Part shown: positions 1-8,130 of the stretch, piece by piece | Layout: each line of letters starts with the position of its first letter | How positions within the stretch are numbered: the stretch's first letter is position 1 | DNA from: Sergeia podlipaevii | Taxonomy: Eukaryota > Euglenozoa > Kinetoplastea > Trypanosomatida > Trypanosomatidae | Direction of reading: 5' to 3' | NCBI GenBank assembly: GCA_030849805.1 | Contig: JASANZ010002087.1 | Location: 1 to 43,946 of the forward strand | DNA length: 43,946 nt | Program-made: the position numbers and the translations under genes | Notes under the pieces: model-generated | What the model was told of the DNA's origin: nothing | The model's database searches: none | Seen by the model: the letters and a program-made list of their open reading frames with translations, nothing else

Positions 1-668
1 CGCACAAGCGTCCCTCCAGCAGCAAGCTTCTCAACATGCCCATCTGCAAGCTTTTTATGTCCGGTCTTCTCGAAATCGTAAACTCACAGCCAGCGTTCAA
101 TGGCAAGCTACGTGACTCCATCACGGAGCAGATCCAGCAGACCAAGCATATGCTTGCTCAGGAGAAGAGGACTAATCTTAGAAAGATGGAAGAAAGCGCT
201 GGCAGTGCTGCTTCAGCGTCTATCACGTTGCTGGAGGGTGCCCAGCCGCTTAGCAGCGCCATTGGTGGACTCACTATCTATGAAGGAACGGTGCGGAAGC
301 AGAGCAGTGACATGGTATGGAAGCGGCGCTACCTCTGCATCAGGGCAGAGCTCGCGGATGGGGAGGTGGTGGAAAACAATATGAATCCCAAGTTCAAAAC
401 CTTAGATCTGGTGCTTGCCGTCTCCAAGGACACTATGGAGCAGCAATGCATTGCTACTCCCTTTGCGGACATTGAGGATGTGTTTCCAGTTCCCAACAAG
501 TACACCGGCTCCAACGCACAGCACGTCTTCGCTGTTGCCTTTAAATCTGGCAAGCGTTTGTCCTTCCAAGCTCGTAGCGACGCGGAACGCGATGAGTGGA
601 TGGAGAAGATCCAGGATGTTCTCGGTATTGGTGATGAGGACGAGCTCAGCGTTGCTGCAGCGAATTAG
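1..668 (+). CDS. PH-domain protein, 5'-truncated by the window edge
   Basis: The reading frame is open from the first complete codon at position 3 and ends at TAG 666-668. The first ATG in the window is at 36, but no pyrimidine tract or AG acceptor precedes it and the frame runs through it, so I treat this as the C-terminal end of a longer gene. Counted from the ATG at 36, residues 1-55 are helical and charged. Residues about 78-197 look like a pleckstrin homology domain: an opening strand with EGTVRKQ, then the basic WKRRYLCIRAE stretch, central strands, and a closing helix DERDEWMEKI-like (seen as AERDEWMEKIQDVLG) holding the hallmark tryptophan. PH domains bind phosphoinositides or protein partners at membranes. 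Whether this one binds lipid cannot be read from the sequence. The PH call is fairly secure; the identity of the whole protein is unknown because the N-terminus is missing. Confidence 0.75.
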   Translation, partial: HKRPSSSKLLNMPICKLFMSGLLEIVNSQPAFNGKLRDSITEQIQQTKHMLAQEKRTNLRKMEESAGSAASASITLLEGAQPLSSAIGGLTIYEGTVRKQSSDMVWKRRYLCIRAELADGEVVENNMNPKFKTLDLVLAVSKDTMEQQCIATPFADIEDVFPVPNKYTGSNAQHVFAVAFKSGKRLSFQARSDAERDEWMEKIQDVLGIGDEDELSVAAAN

Positions 669-1210
669 GTAGGTAACTTCACTTTTTTTTACTGCGAGAG
701 ATGTGTATGTGTGGGCGTGCAGCTGTGTGGCCCCACCACCAGAGCGTGTGTACTAGTGCAATAGTGCACGATCATGTGGTTGCCATTAAGAAGAAGGCAA
801 AGTGAAAAGACGAGGCACTTGCAAACCCAAGCACGAGGGGGGATTCTTTTGACGTTCATACGCAATTCTTTTTTTGTTATTGTTGATATGATATTTTTTA
901 AAAAATAAAAAGGGTCATGATACAACCTGCTGAGCTTGGAACGATGTTGCTTTATTTTCCTATAGCTTTTATTCTGTTATCTCTGCGCAGTCTTACTGTT
1001 TGTTGGAAGTTACGCATGTTTTTTTTCACTCTTTCTGCTTTTTGGAGGTACCTTGGTCGAAAGTTTGTGTTCTGGAAGATTTTTAAAAAAAACTGTGTGT
1101 GGCATGAGAGTTAAATGCTTCTCTACATTATTATTATTATTGTGGATAGCAAACTTCAGTAATGGAACGTTTGACACTGAGTATCATACCAATTCGAACT
1201 CAACTTTGCT

Positions 1211-1228
1211 TGTGTGTGTGTGTGTGTG
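1211..1228 (+). repeat. (TG)9 dinucleotide repeat
   Basis: Uninterrupted TG repeats in the 3' flank of the PH gene, continued by an imperfect TG-rich tail to about 1240. Confidence 0.9.
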
Positions 1229-1420
1229 CATGTGCGTGTACAAATATGAGGGGTAAATGTTGGGTGGGGTTCTTGATGGATAAACAAGCAGTGAAAATAG
1301 GAGTTTAAAGGGGGAGGAATATATATATATATTACTCTTAGTGACAGGCTGCTGCTCGTATGCGCCATGACCCCCTTTTTTAAAAATCATTGGCTCGACA
1401 CGCATAAAAAGAGAAGGGGG

Positions 1421-1439
1421 GAGAGAGAGAGAGAGAGAA
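1421..1439 (+). repeat. (GA)n dinucleotide repeat
   Basis: A run of GA dinucleotides directly after a short G run, in the spacer downstream of the PH gene. Confidence 0.85.
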
Positions 1440-2153
1440 AAGAAAAAAAAGAGAAATGAAATGAACGTAGGGAGTTACACATGGATCTATATGTGGAGAA
1501 AAAGAAAAATACTGAGTCTATTTTTCTTCATTTTGTTGCTGCTGTTTTGTTTTTGATGTTGTTGTTGTTATTGGCAGCATTCATTGCGTAGCATCTCTGG
1601 TAGAAGGAAGGGAGGGAAGAAAGAAATAATTTAAAAAAAATCGGGTACCAGGACCGCTAAAAGTAATAAAATGATTTGAAGCAAATGAGGGGAAAAAATA
1701 TTATTCTATGTAAACGTTTATTGTAAGTATGATAGGTCTATATTATATTATGATATTATATATACATACATTTGCGGGTATTTAGTGAGGACAGGAAACA
1801 TTTGATTTCGGCCTTTCGTTTGCGTTTTTTTTTTTTCAACTTTCAATGGAGGGAGAAAAAGAAAAGCACAGAAAGTGTTGTTGTGGTTGCTGTTGGTGCA
1901 CGCTATGGGCAATGAGATGTGCGTAACATTAATTCTGAACTTGGCTTATCCGCGCTTTGTCTCTTGCAGTTGTTTCACTTTGTGCTTGCTTCCTTTCTTC
2001 TTTTTCGTATCAGGAAGGAAGAGGAAAAAAAAAATGATGAAGAGAAGCATCTGCATTACACTCACTCACGGATGGAACGCTATTGTCTCGTAGTGGCTCA
2101 CTCGCTCTCACTGTCCCTCGTATATGTTTGTGCCTGTGTGGGGGTTGATGTTG

Positions 2154-2154
<1 letters not shown>

Positions 2155-2190
<36 letters not shown>
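2155..2190 (+). repeat. (TG)18 dinucleotide repeat
   Basis: A perfect 36-base TG microsatellite, the longest simple repeat in the window. It lies in the long spacer and is likely to vary in length between strains. Confidence 0.95.
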
Positions 2191-2191
<1 letters not shown>

Positions 2192-2247
2192 TGTGTTGTC
2201 GAATGCTTTTCTTTTTTAGGGAAGCTTTTTGACTACTCAAATGTTCT

Positions 2248-2277
2248 TGCGCATCTTTCATTGCCAATGAAAGCGCA
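2248..2277 (+). other. Hairpin in the PH-gene 3' flank
   Basis: An 8-bp perfect stem (2255-2262 with 2266-2273) closes a 3-base GCC loop. A further 4 bp (2248-2251 with 2274-2277) stack outside a 3-base bulge at 2252-2254. It stands out against the surrounding T-rich low-complexity sequence. It could be an RNA element of the 3' UTR, but no family is recognised. Confidence 0.5.
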
Positions 2278-3478
2278 TTAGATGTTTGTTTCAATTGTCT
2301 CCTCGATGTACGTATTCAAGACTCACCTTTTTGGTTTGCTCTTTCTCTACAATGATAGTGATTTTAGGCTACATTTTAAAATTTGTTTTTTTTTCTTTTT
2401 TTTGTGTATTGCGGTCGCGGTTGTGGTTTTTCTTGTTGTGGTGGTTTTCATGGAAAAGGATGAAGAGGCAGTTTTCCTTTTTGTTTTGTGTGTGTGTCTG
2501 CGAGAGTATACGTCGAGAGGAGGGGGGGAGGGGGGTTCCCTCTCCCCTATAAATGATGCAGGAGAGTATGAAAACTCTAAACGCTTGCACAGAGTGCAGA
2601 GCTGCTGGAGAACGGCATATCTTTTTTTTTATTGTCTGCACTCCCTATGTTTATCTTCTTCTTTTTCGTATATATATATATTTGTTTGCTTTTGAGAGTG
2701 CGTAAGGGAGGGAGGGAGGGAAATAGTTGCTGGCTGCTTGAGGAATAACCAAAAAAAAAAAAAAGCACACAGTTTCTGCGTAAGTACTGAACTTTTTTTT
2801 TCTTGCACCTCTTCCTCCCTTTTTTTATTTTTGACGTGCTTTTTACCCGAGGCATTGCTTATTTTTTCTTGTCGTTGTACTTTCACATGACGCGTATGCT
2901 TTTTTTTTTTCTCCAGTACGTTTCTGCGTCAGAACAATTATAAGAACTATCACATGTGTAATATCAATTCTCTTCCGGGAGATATCGGTATCTTTGTTTC
3001 ATTTTCGCTGTTTGTTGTTCTTCTTTGACGCTGAATAAACCATGCCGTAGCTCGTCAAGGCAGGATAATAATAATATCAATAAATAATAAAAAAAAAAGC
3101 AGAAACACTAGTAATCATGTCTCAACAAGGCAGTTGGTGTGCTGGTATGAAGTACTACGTTAACAGATATGAGAGCGATAAATTTGGAAGGAGGAAGGAA
3201 AAGTACATGTAAGTGAAGCATATGCGACAACACCAGCAACAACAAATATCACAAAAAAGACGAAACACTATTATGATTATTTTCTCTTCCAAGCATTCAT
3301 GTCCTTTTTCTTTTTCTTTGCGGCATGACGATTCTTTATATGCAGGAGCTGGATCGCTGTTCTTGCTTGCCTTTTCTCTTATTCACTGGAGAAAACTAAG
3401 CAGTAATAAAGCGTCTGAAGCATATAGCTGTTATTCTCAGTGTGCATTCTCTTAAACCATCGCTTTCCCCTTACTTCT

Positions 3479-3500
3479 ATATATATATATATATATATAT
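3479..3500 (+). repeat. (AT)11 dinucleotide repeat
   Basis: A perfect AT tract about 110 bases upstream of the predicted splice acceptor of the gene at 3620. Tracts of very similar length occur at 7692-7711 and 20693-20714. Confidence 0.95.
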
Positions 3501-3540
3501 CTTTAAAAAAAAAATAGTTTGTATGTGAGACGTGTTACAC

Positions 3541-3609
3541 TCGCTTCTCTTTTCTTCCCGGCTTACTCTTATTTTTCCGCGAATACATACTCTGTACACA
3601 CACATATAG
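3541..3609 (+). promoter_or_regulatory. Predicted trans-splice acceptor for the gene at 3620
   Basis: A pyrimidine-rich stretch (about 3541-3578) is followed by the first AG at 3608-3609. Use of this AG gives a leader of only 10 bases before the ATG at 3620. The assignment rests on the general polypyrimidine-AG rule of trypanosomatids. Confidence 0.5.
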
Positions 3610-3619
3610 AGCGGAGACG

Positions 3620-4144
3620 ATGCGTAGAGTTTCAATAGATCGTATCGCTGCTGTGCGTGGCCTTAGCTCCAAGATGGTGTGCTCTCAGTATTACATGCGC
3701 ACTTATATCTCTCTCTCTGCAGCACGACGTGGTCGTGCTCCGTCCCCTAGAGCAATGCTTCAGTATAGTAGCGGAGTCAGTGGTAGTAGCTGCATCAGTA
3801 GCTTTGCTCTGCTAGAATGCACACGCTTCAACAGTTCCGCATCCGACGTTCTGAAGGAGTCCGAAGTGGCATCTAGACTGAATGAGCTCATGGAGTCTTT
3901 TGGCGAAGCTCGCGAGCTGATCAAGGATGCGATGGACAGTGTTGGTACAACGTATTTTAGCGATGACTGCGAAGATGCCACGAAGGAAACAGAGCAAACA
4001 CTGAAGCGTTGGGAAGATTTAAAAGCACTCCTCGAGAAGCGTGGGGAGACAGAGGCGCTAGAATCGTTGGTTCGGCAGCACGAGCTAAAGATGAAGCAAC
4101 TGACTGCGGAGCTCGAGGACGTGAAGCACGCTGGTGGCGATTAG
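3620..4144 (+). CDS. Small, probably mitochondrial helical protein of unknown function
   Basis: A 174-residue protein starting at ATG 3620 and ending at TAG 4142-4144. The first 65 residues are rich in Arg, Ser and Ala with only one acidic residue (Asp7), which fits a mitochondrial targeting presequence. The mature part, about residues 75-174, is charged and helical. It has a conserved-looking core with ARELIKDAMDSVGTTYF followed by an acidic segment, then a likely coiled coil at about 125-170. The core reminds me of a family of short proteins in plants and protists with a similar S-x-G-T-x-Y-F pattern, but I cannot name it. Methionines at residues 19 and 26 are alternative starts, because the predicted leader for the first ATG is very short. 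No enzymatic motif is visible. The gene is well supported; its function is unknown. Confidence 0.8.
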   Translation: MRRVSIDRIAAVRGLSSKMVCSQYYMRTYISLSAARRGRAPSPRAMLQYSSGVSGSSCISSFALLECTRFNSSASDVLKESEVASRLNELMESFGEARELIKDAMDSVGTTYFSDDCEDATKETEQTLKRWEDLKALLEKRGETEALESLVRQHELKMKQLTAELEDVKHAGGD

Positions 4145-4475
4145 GCTTTATAGTTTGGCTTGTACCAGTATCACTGCGTAGTGGTTGTCTTTTATGGTGT
4201 TGTTTGCTTCTATTTCGCTCATATGCATGCGCTCTCGAGCTTCATCTTTTAACTAAGTATACTGTTAGCGTTCAAGTATCTTTCTTGGCATGTACAGGAA
4301 GGGTGTGAGAGTTTTGTATGTATGAAGTTATCTGTTCTTCCATACGCCTCGCCATCTGTGTTAAACTATTGCTTTGCCAGACTTTTTTGTCATTATTTAT
4401 ATTTATATTGATATCATTATCATTTATTCTTTATTCGGTTGCATTTTCTTTTCTCTTTCCCACACATTGCATTTC

Positions 4476-4508
<33 letters not shown>

Positions 4509-4668
4509 TGTTGTGAGTCCTGCGCGAGTATCTACCCATCCTTAGCATACTCAAGCACACTTCCCTAGTGCGCATATTGGTGTAGCGTGTGTTTCTCTGC
4601 AATCCACAGTGTGTCATAGTGAAAGCACAAGAGAAAGGAAGGAAGGGAAAAATAAATACACGAGAATA
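4145..4668 (+). other. Spacer with 3' UTR, pyrimidine tract, A29 tract and leader of the next gene
   Basis: A 524-base spacer. The first half is T-rich without clear structure. At 4440-4475 there is a pyrimidine-rich stretch, followed by 29 adenines (4476-4504) and an AG at 4504-4505. A second candidate AG lies at 4607-4608. No gene is seen. Confidence 0.6.
4476..4504 (+). repeat. Poly(A) tract, 29 bases
   Basis: An uninterrupted run of 29 A residues between a pyrimidine tract and a candidate splice acceptor AG. It could be slippage-prone low-complexity DNA or the tail scar of a retroposed sequence. No retroposon body was recognised next to it. Confidence 0.9.
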
Positions 4669-7371
4669 ATGGGTGTTCCAGACTTTCTTAAGTTTGCCGC
4701 CCGCTCTGCCCCGACCTCTCTGTGCCGTCTTCCTAAAGGCGTTACTGCGGCCCCTCTCGAGTTTGACTACGTGCTTGTCGACGCGACAAATGCCGCTCAG
4801 ACAATTGGACTTGAATCGCTGGAAGATTTTCTAACACGGCCCCAGCTGCTGGTGCGATGCGCGATTATATTCGCTCTCGACTCTCAGCGTGAGCGCGCTG
4901 GCAGCTCTAGGCACTACCGCCAGACCCATGTGATTGTAGGTGACTTGGATGTGAAGGTGCAGCGTCTTTGTGCCCGTCTTAATGAGCACTTCAAAGCCCT
5001 CGAGCGAGAGTCTAGCCCAGGCATAGTGAAGAGCCCCTTTGTGCTCATGAGTGGGCGGCACGTGGTTGGTGAGGCAGACTACAAGCTGCTGGATCTGCAC
5101 CGCTCCATCATGGCGTCTGCATTGAACTCCAACGAGACGCAGCTGCCGACTTTCCTCTTTGTCTCTGAGGACTCCGACGTTCTCTGCGGTACGCTGTGTG
5201 GCCCTGCCCCGCAGCAGGTGTCTATTGCCACAACACTACACGATACCACTTTTGAGGTATGCATTCTTCGCCTCGTGCACGTGCTTACCTATGTGGCGGC
5301 ATGCACAGACGCGCTGCACTCTGATGGCACCGAGGAGGAGGAGGGAAAAGAAGCAGAACAGCAAAAAGGTGTAGAGGCGGACAAGTCACAGAAGGAGCAG
5401 CAGCTGCAGAGAGAGAGCGAGTCAGCAGCAGCAGCAGCTGAATTCAACGGTAGCAATGTTGCTCCGCAGCGAGCCCCAGAGCAACCCCTGGACGATGGCA
5501 TTGTCCGCAGGCGCAAGCAGGACGGCCCAATGGTGGCAACAGGCGTACGCATCGTTCTCAGTGACAGCAGTGACGACGAAGAGGAGGACGGTGATAAGAA
5601 GACGAAGGAAGAGAATGCCAAGAAGGCCGTTGAGACTGAGGACGAAGTGGGTATATCAACTGCACAGAAGAACAGTGCAGAGGAAGTAGCTGAAAAGCAA
5701 CACGTTGTCACTCCATATGCCGCGGCCGTAGGCGAAGTACTGATGGACAGTAGTGTCGATCTTGTCTTTCTTTTTGTCGTGGTGATGGGTAACGGAGTGA
5801 ACGTCCCGCCTCTTGTGCGTGGAGTGACAAAGGTAGATATCTCCTCCTGCTGGCAAGCCTATTGCGCGAAGAAGTACGCCGCACCGGCGGCGTCCGGTGA
5901 CGATTACATGATGGCTATGGCGATGAGTCAAGAGAGCGATCTCGGCCGCACGCTCCTCAGTCTGACTCCCCCACCACGCACTTCAGCGCGTGATGGACAG
6001 GCCACTGTCACTCTGGACTGTGGCTTCCTGCAAGCCATTCTTGAGCAAGTGCACTACGCTGATGCACAGTCGCGACCGCCCGTTGAAGATGAAAAGAACC
6101 GCGCTGTAGCCTACCTATCCAACGCAGTGTACGCCACCCTGCGCTACATTGTGGGTTGTAACCTTGAGTGCCGCGGGTCTCTGCGTGAGTCTTTTCTTGA
6201 CTCTCGCCCCCTCTCTCAGAGCGAGGTTCTCGTGCCTAGCCTTGCCGCAGTCCTGTGGGTGCTGAGCCAGGAGCGCAGCCACACCTTCTACTACCCGCTC
6301 ACTGGTCTCGCCAAGAAGGAACTTCTTGTCCCCACAGGCGCCAGCACGCTGAGGGGTGGCCGAGGCACTGAGGCAGCAGATGCCGCAGCACCAGCTACTG
6401 ACGACGCCACAAAGATGCAGATGGACGTGGGTGAGGCACTTGTGGCTCCAGCGGCGACGGCAACGTCGTGGGCGGTTCGCGGCGCTGGAAGTCGCGTCTA
6501 CACGCTGCGCGCGGTGATTGCTGCTGTGGATCAGAACGCGAGCACTGCGGCGCCATCCACCAAGAATAATGCCACCACCTCTAAGCAAGTGAGTGTGGCA
6601 GCGCTACTGAAGCAATATGCCACTGCGCATGCCACCTCCCAGGTTGAGGAAGGCTACGACAGGGGTGCGCAGCGCAGTTATGCCATCACAAACACGTTTG
6701 TTGCGCTTGCTCAGACGTGGAAGCGTGGTATGGCGCTTGGCGTCCACTCCGTCAAAGCCATTGCCACCGCCGGCGCGAAGATGGCGAATAAAAAGAAGGG
6801 CCGTAGTGGAGCAAAGGTGTCTACTTCTAGTATTCAGTGCGCTGCTGCTGCTGTTGGAGCGGCGGGTCGTGCCTCGGTGTACAGCTTTGAGCTGCGTCGC
6901 ATGGCGCCGGTACTAGGCACTGTACTTGCAGTAGAGTCCGTCAAGGGGACCAGCAGTACAAGTGCTCCCGCTTCCACAGCCGCAACTTCTGTATCTCGAC
7001 AGTCTCTCATGACCGCCCTCGGCGTGTCTTTAGACTACGCTGCAGTGAAGCCTGTGGCAGCGTCCAATCTTGCGAAGCTACCGCGTGACGGCATGGATGA
7101 GGAGGACAAGGCGGAGCTGGAGCGCCTTAAGAAGGTTGCGCGTAAGGAACTGCGCGCCGCACGGGAGGTTGAAAGAGCGAAGGACAAGAAGCTGCAGACC
7201 AACAAGAATACTGGAAATGGAAAGGGTGGAAAGAAGGGAGAGCTCAAAACGGAGAATGACGCGGAAGCCACCGTCAAGAAAAAGCGCCGCCCTGGCAAGA
7301 AGGAGCGCAACCGTCTTCGCGGCTCTGCGTCACCCACTAACACTACCCCAGCCGGTAGCGGAGACTCATAA
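4669..7371 (+). CDS. Divergent XRN-family 5'-3' exonuclease-like protein
   Basis: A 900-residue protein. I choose ATG 4669 because it gives the MGVPDF N-terminus typical of XRN exoribonucleases; the frame is open further upstream but has no ATG there. XRN-type motifs appear in order: VDATN (Asp38, like the first catalytic Asp), a GDLDVK segment (Asp92/Asp94, possibly the second site), VGEADYKLLD (Glu135, Asp137) and SEDSDVL (Asp168, Asp170). A GNGVNVPP motif takes the place of the usual GNDFLP, so the last catalytic Asp is Gly376. XRN enzymes degrade 5'-monophosphate RNA in mRNA decay, rRNA processing or transcription termination. A low-complexity, Glu/Gln-rich insertion (about 225-345) splits the domain. 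The C-terminus (about 815-900) is strongly basic with KKKRRPGKKERNR, suggesting RNA binding or nuclear/nucleolar location. Trypanosomatids have several XRN paralogues; I cannot say which this is. Activity is uncertain. Confidence 0.75.
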   Translation: MGVPDFLKFAARSAPTSLCRLPKGVTAAPLEFDYVLVDATNAAQTIGLESLEDFLTRPQLLVRCAIIFALDSQRERAGSSRHYRQTHVIVGDLDVKVQRLCARLNEHFKALERESSPGIVKSPFVLMSGRHVVGEADYKLLDLHRSIMASALNSNETQLPTFLFVSEDSDVLCGTLCGPAPQQVSIATTLHDTTFEVCILRLVHVLTYVAACTDALHSDGTEEEEGKEAEQQKGVEADKSQKEQQLQRESESAAAAAEFNGSNVAPQRAPEQPLDDGIVRRRKQDGPMVATGVRIVLSDSSDDEEEDGDKKTKEENAKKAVETEDEVGISTAQKNSAEEVAEKQHVVTPYAAAVGEVLMDSSVDLVFLFVVVMGNGVNVPPLVRGVTKVDISSCWQAYCAKKYAAPAASGDDYMMAMAMSQESDLGRTLLSLTPPPRTSARDGQATVTLDCGFLQAILEQVHYADAQSRPPVEDEKNRAVAYLSNAVYATLRYIVGCNLECRGSLRESFLDSRPLSQSEVLVPSLAAVLWVLSQERSHTFYYPLTGLAKKELLVPTGASTLRGGRGTEAADAAAPATDDATKMQMDVGEALVAPAATATSWAVRGAGSRVYTLRAVIAAVDQNASTAAPSTKNNATTSKQVSVAALLKQYATAHATSQVEEGYDRGAQRSYAITNTFVALAQTWKRGMALGVHSVKAIATAGAKMANKKKGRSGAKVSTSSIQCAAAAVGAAGRASVYSFELRRMAPVLGTVLAVESVKGTSSTSAPASTAATSVSRQSLMTALGVSLDYAAVKPVAASNLAKLPRDGMDEEDKAELERLKKVARKELRAAREVERAKDKKLQTNKNTGNGKGGKKGELKTENDAEATVKKKRRPGKKERNRLRGSASPTNTTPAGSGDS

Positions 7372-7691
7372 AAAGAGTAGCAGTTGAGAGGCTCTTTACT
7401 ATTAAAAGGGAAAGAAAAGGATGGAGAACCAGAACTAAAAGGGAGAAAATGAATAAGAAAGGGAACGGGCAAGAAGCGACTCAACAAATCACGAGTAAGA
7501 GGAGCTTCTTGTTACAGCAAGATTGGGGGGAAGCAATGGGATGCATCTGTGAAGTTGTCAGCGCCCTTGTATGTTCCATATTTGTTGATCATTATAATAA
7601 ACCTATTGTTGTTTGTTTACGTTTAAAAAAAAAAATGCCGCGTGTCTCTTTTTGTTTCATCGCGCAAGCTTAAGTTTCAAAAATATTACAC

Positions 7692-7711
7692 ATATATATA
7701 TATATATATAT
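7692..7711 (+). repeat. (AT)10 dinucleotide repeat
   Basis: A perfect AT tract in the spacer after the XRN-like gene. Confidence 0.95.
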
Positions 7712-7879
7712 CACTTCATTGCATCAACGTGAAGAAAGCATTGTATACACAAGCGCGGGTTCACTGCTGTGACTCTGCAAATCCGTTTCAATGCAAAAGA
7801 GAAGAGCAAAATGACTATTTGCTCCATCCATTGTCTCTCCTTCTCTCATTCCTTCCTTTTTATCTCTCATTGTTTTTCT

Positions 7880-7903
7880 GTTGTTGTTGTTGTTGTTGTT
7901 GTT
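7880..7903 (+). repeat. (GTT)8 trinucleotide repeat
   Basis: Eight perfect GTT units in non-coding spacer, just upstream of the predicted acceptor region of the next gene. Confidence 0.95.
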
Positions 7904-8018
7904 GCCATTTTTTATACATATAGCGCACCAACGGGGGCACGGAAGGCAAAGAGAAGAATTACTTTAACTAGAACGAAAAGTGGGGAGAGGGGGGTGACTA
8001 CCTGTGGAGCAGTGTTTT

Positions 8019-8075
8019 ACAGTTTTCTTCTGTGCTATTTCTTCTCCGATTTTTTTATTATTATTGTATATACAG
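8019..8075 (+). promoter_or_regulatory. Predicted trans-splice acceptor for the gene at 8131
   Basis: Pyrimidine-rich sequence (about 8019-8058) followed by the first AG at 8074-8075, giving a leader of about 55 bases before ATG 8131. No similar signal lies between 8131 and 8851, which argues against a separate mRNA for the downstream half of this frame. Confidence 0.55.
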
Positions 8076-8130
8076 CTACTTTAGAATATTGTTTTAGAAA
8101 AGAGAGCCCCCTTTCTTTAAAAGGGAAAAA

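Larger units (their letters stand above)
669..3619 (+). other. Long gene-free spacer (3' UTR of the PH gene plus upstream region of the next gene)
   Basis: About 2.95 kb with no convincing gene on either strand. The short open frames here are made of homopolymer and dinucleotide runs and lack coding-like composition. It holds a (TG)9 tract at 1211-1228, a short (AT) tract near 1319-1332, a GA tract near 1421-1439, (TG)18 at 2155-2190, a hairpin at 2248-2277, several T-rich tracts (near 2383-2402, 2793-2830 and 2900-2912) and (AT)11 at 3479-3500. Most of it is probably 3' UTR. No tRNA-like or rRNA-like sequence was recognised. Confidence 0.6.
7372..8130 (+). other. Spacer between the XRN-like gene and the interrupted Arg/Ser-rich gene
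   Basis: A 759-base spacer with a purine-rich start, an (AT)10 tract at 7692-7711, eight GTT repeats at 7880-7903 and a pyrimidine tract with acceptor near 8019-8075. No gene is supported; short open frames here are low-complexity. Confidence 0.6.

Noticed and set aside
917..1114. 65-codon frame with hydrophobic sequence after the PH gene
   Set aside because: Short, T-rich, lacks a pyrimidine tract and AG suited to it, and its composition matches the spacer.
2034..2130. ATGATGA resembling a C box of a C/D snoRNA
   Set aside because: No CTGA D box at a suitable distance and no terminal pairing.
2282..2695. 137-codon open frame in the long spacer
   Set aside because: Low-complexity Phe/Val/Ser-rich translation across homopolymers; nothing resembles a domain.
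4609..4668. Upstream extension of the XRN-like frame
   Set aside because: It has no ATG, and the conserved MGVP start at 4669 fits the family.
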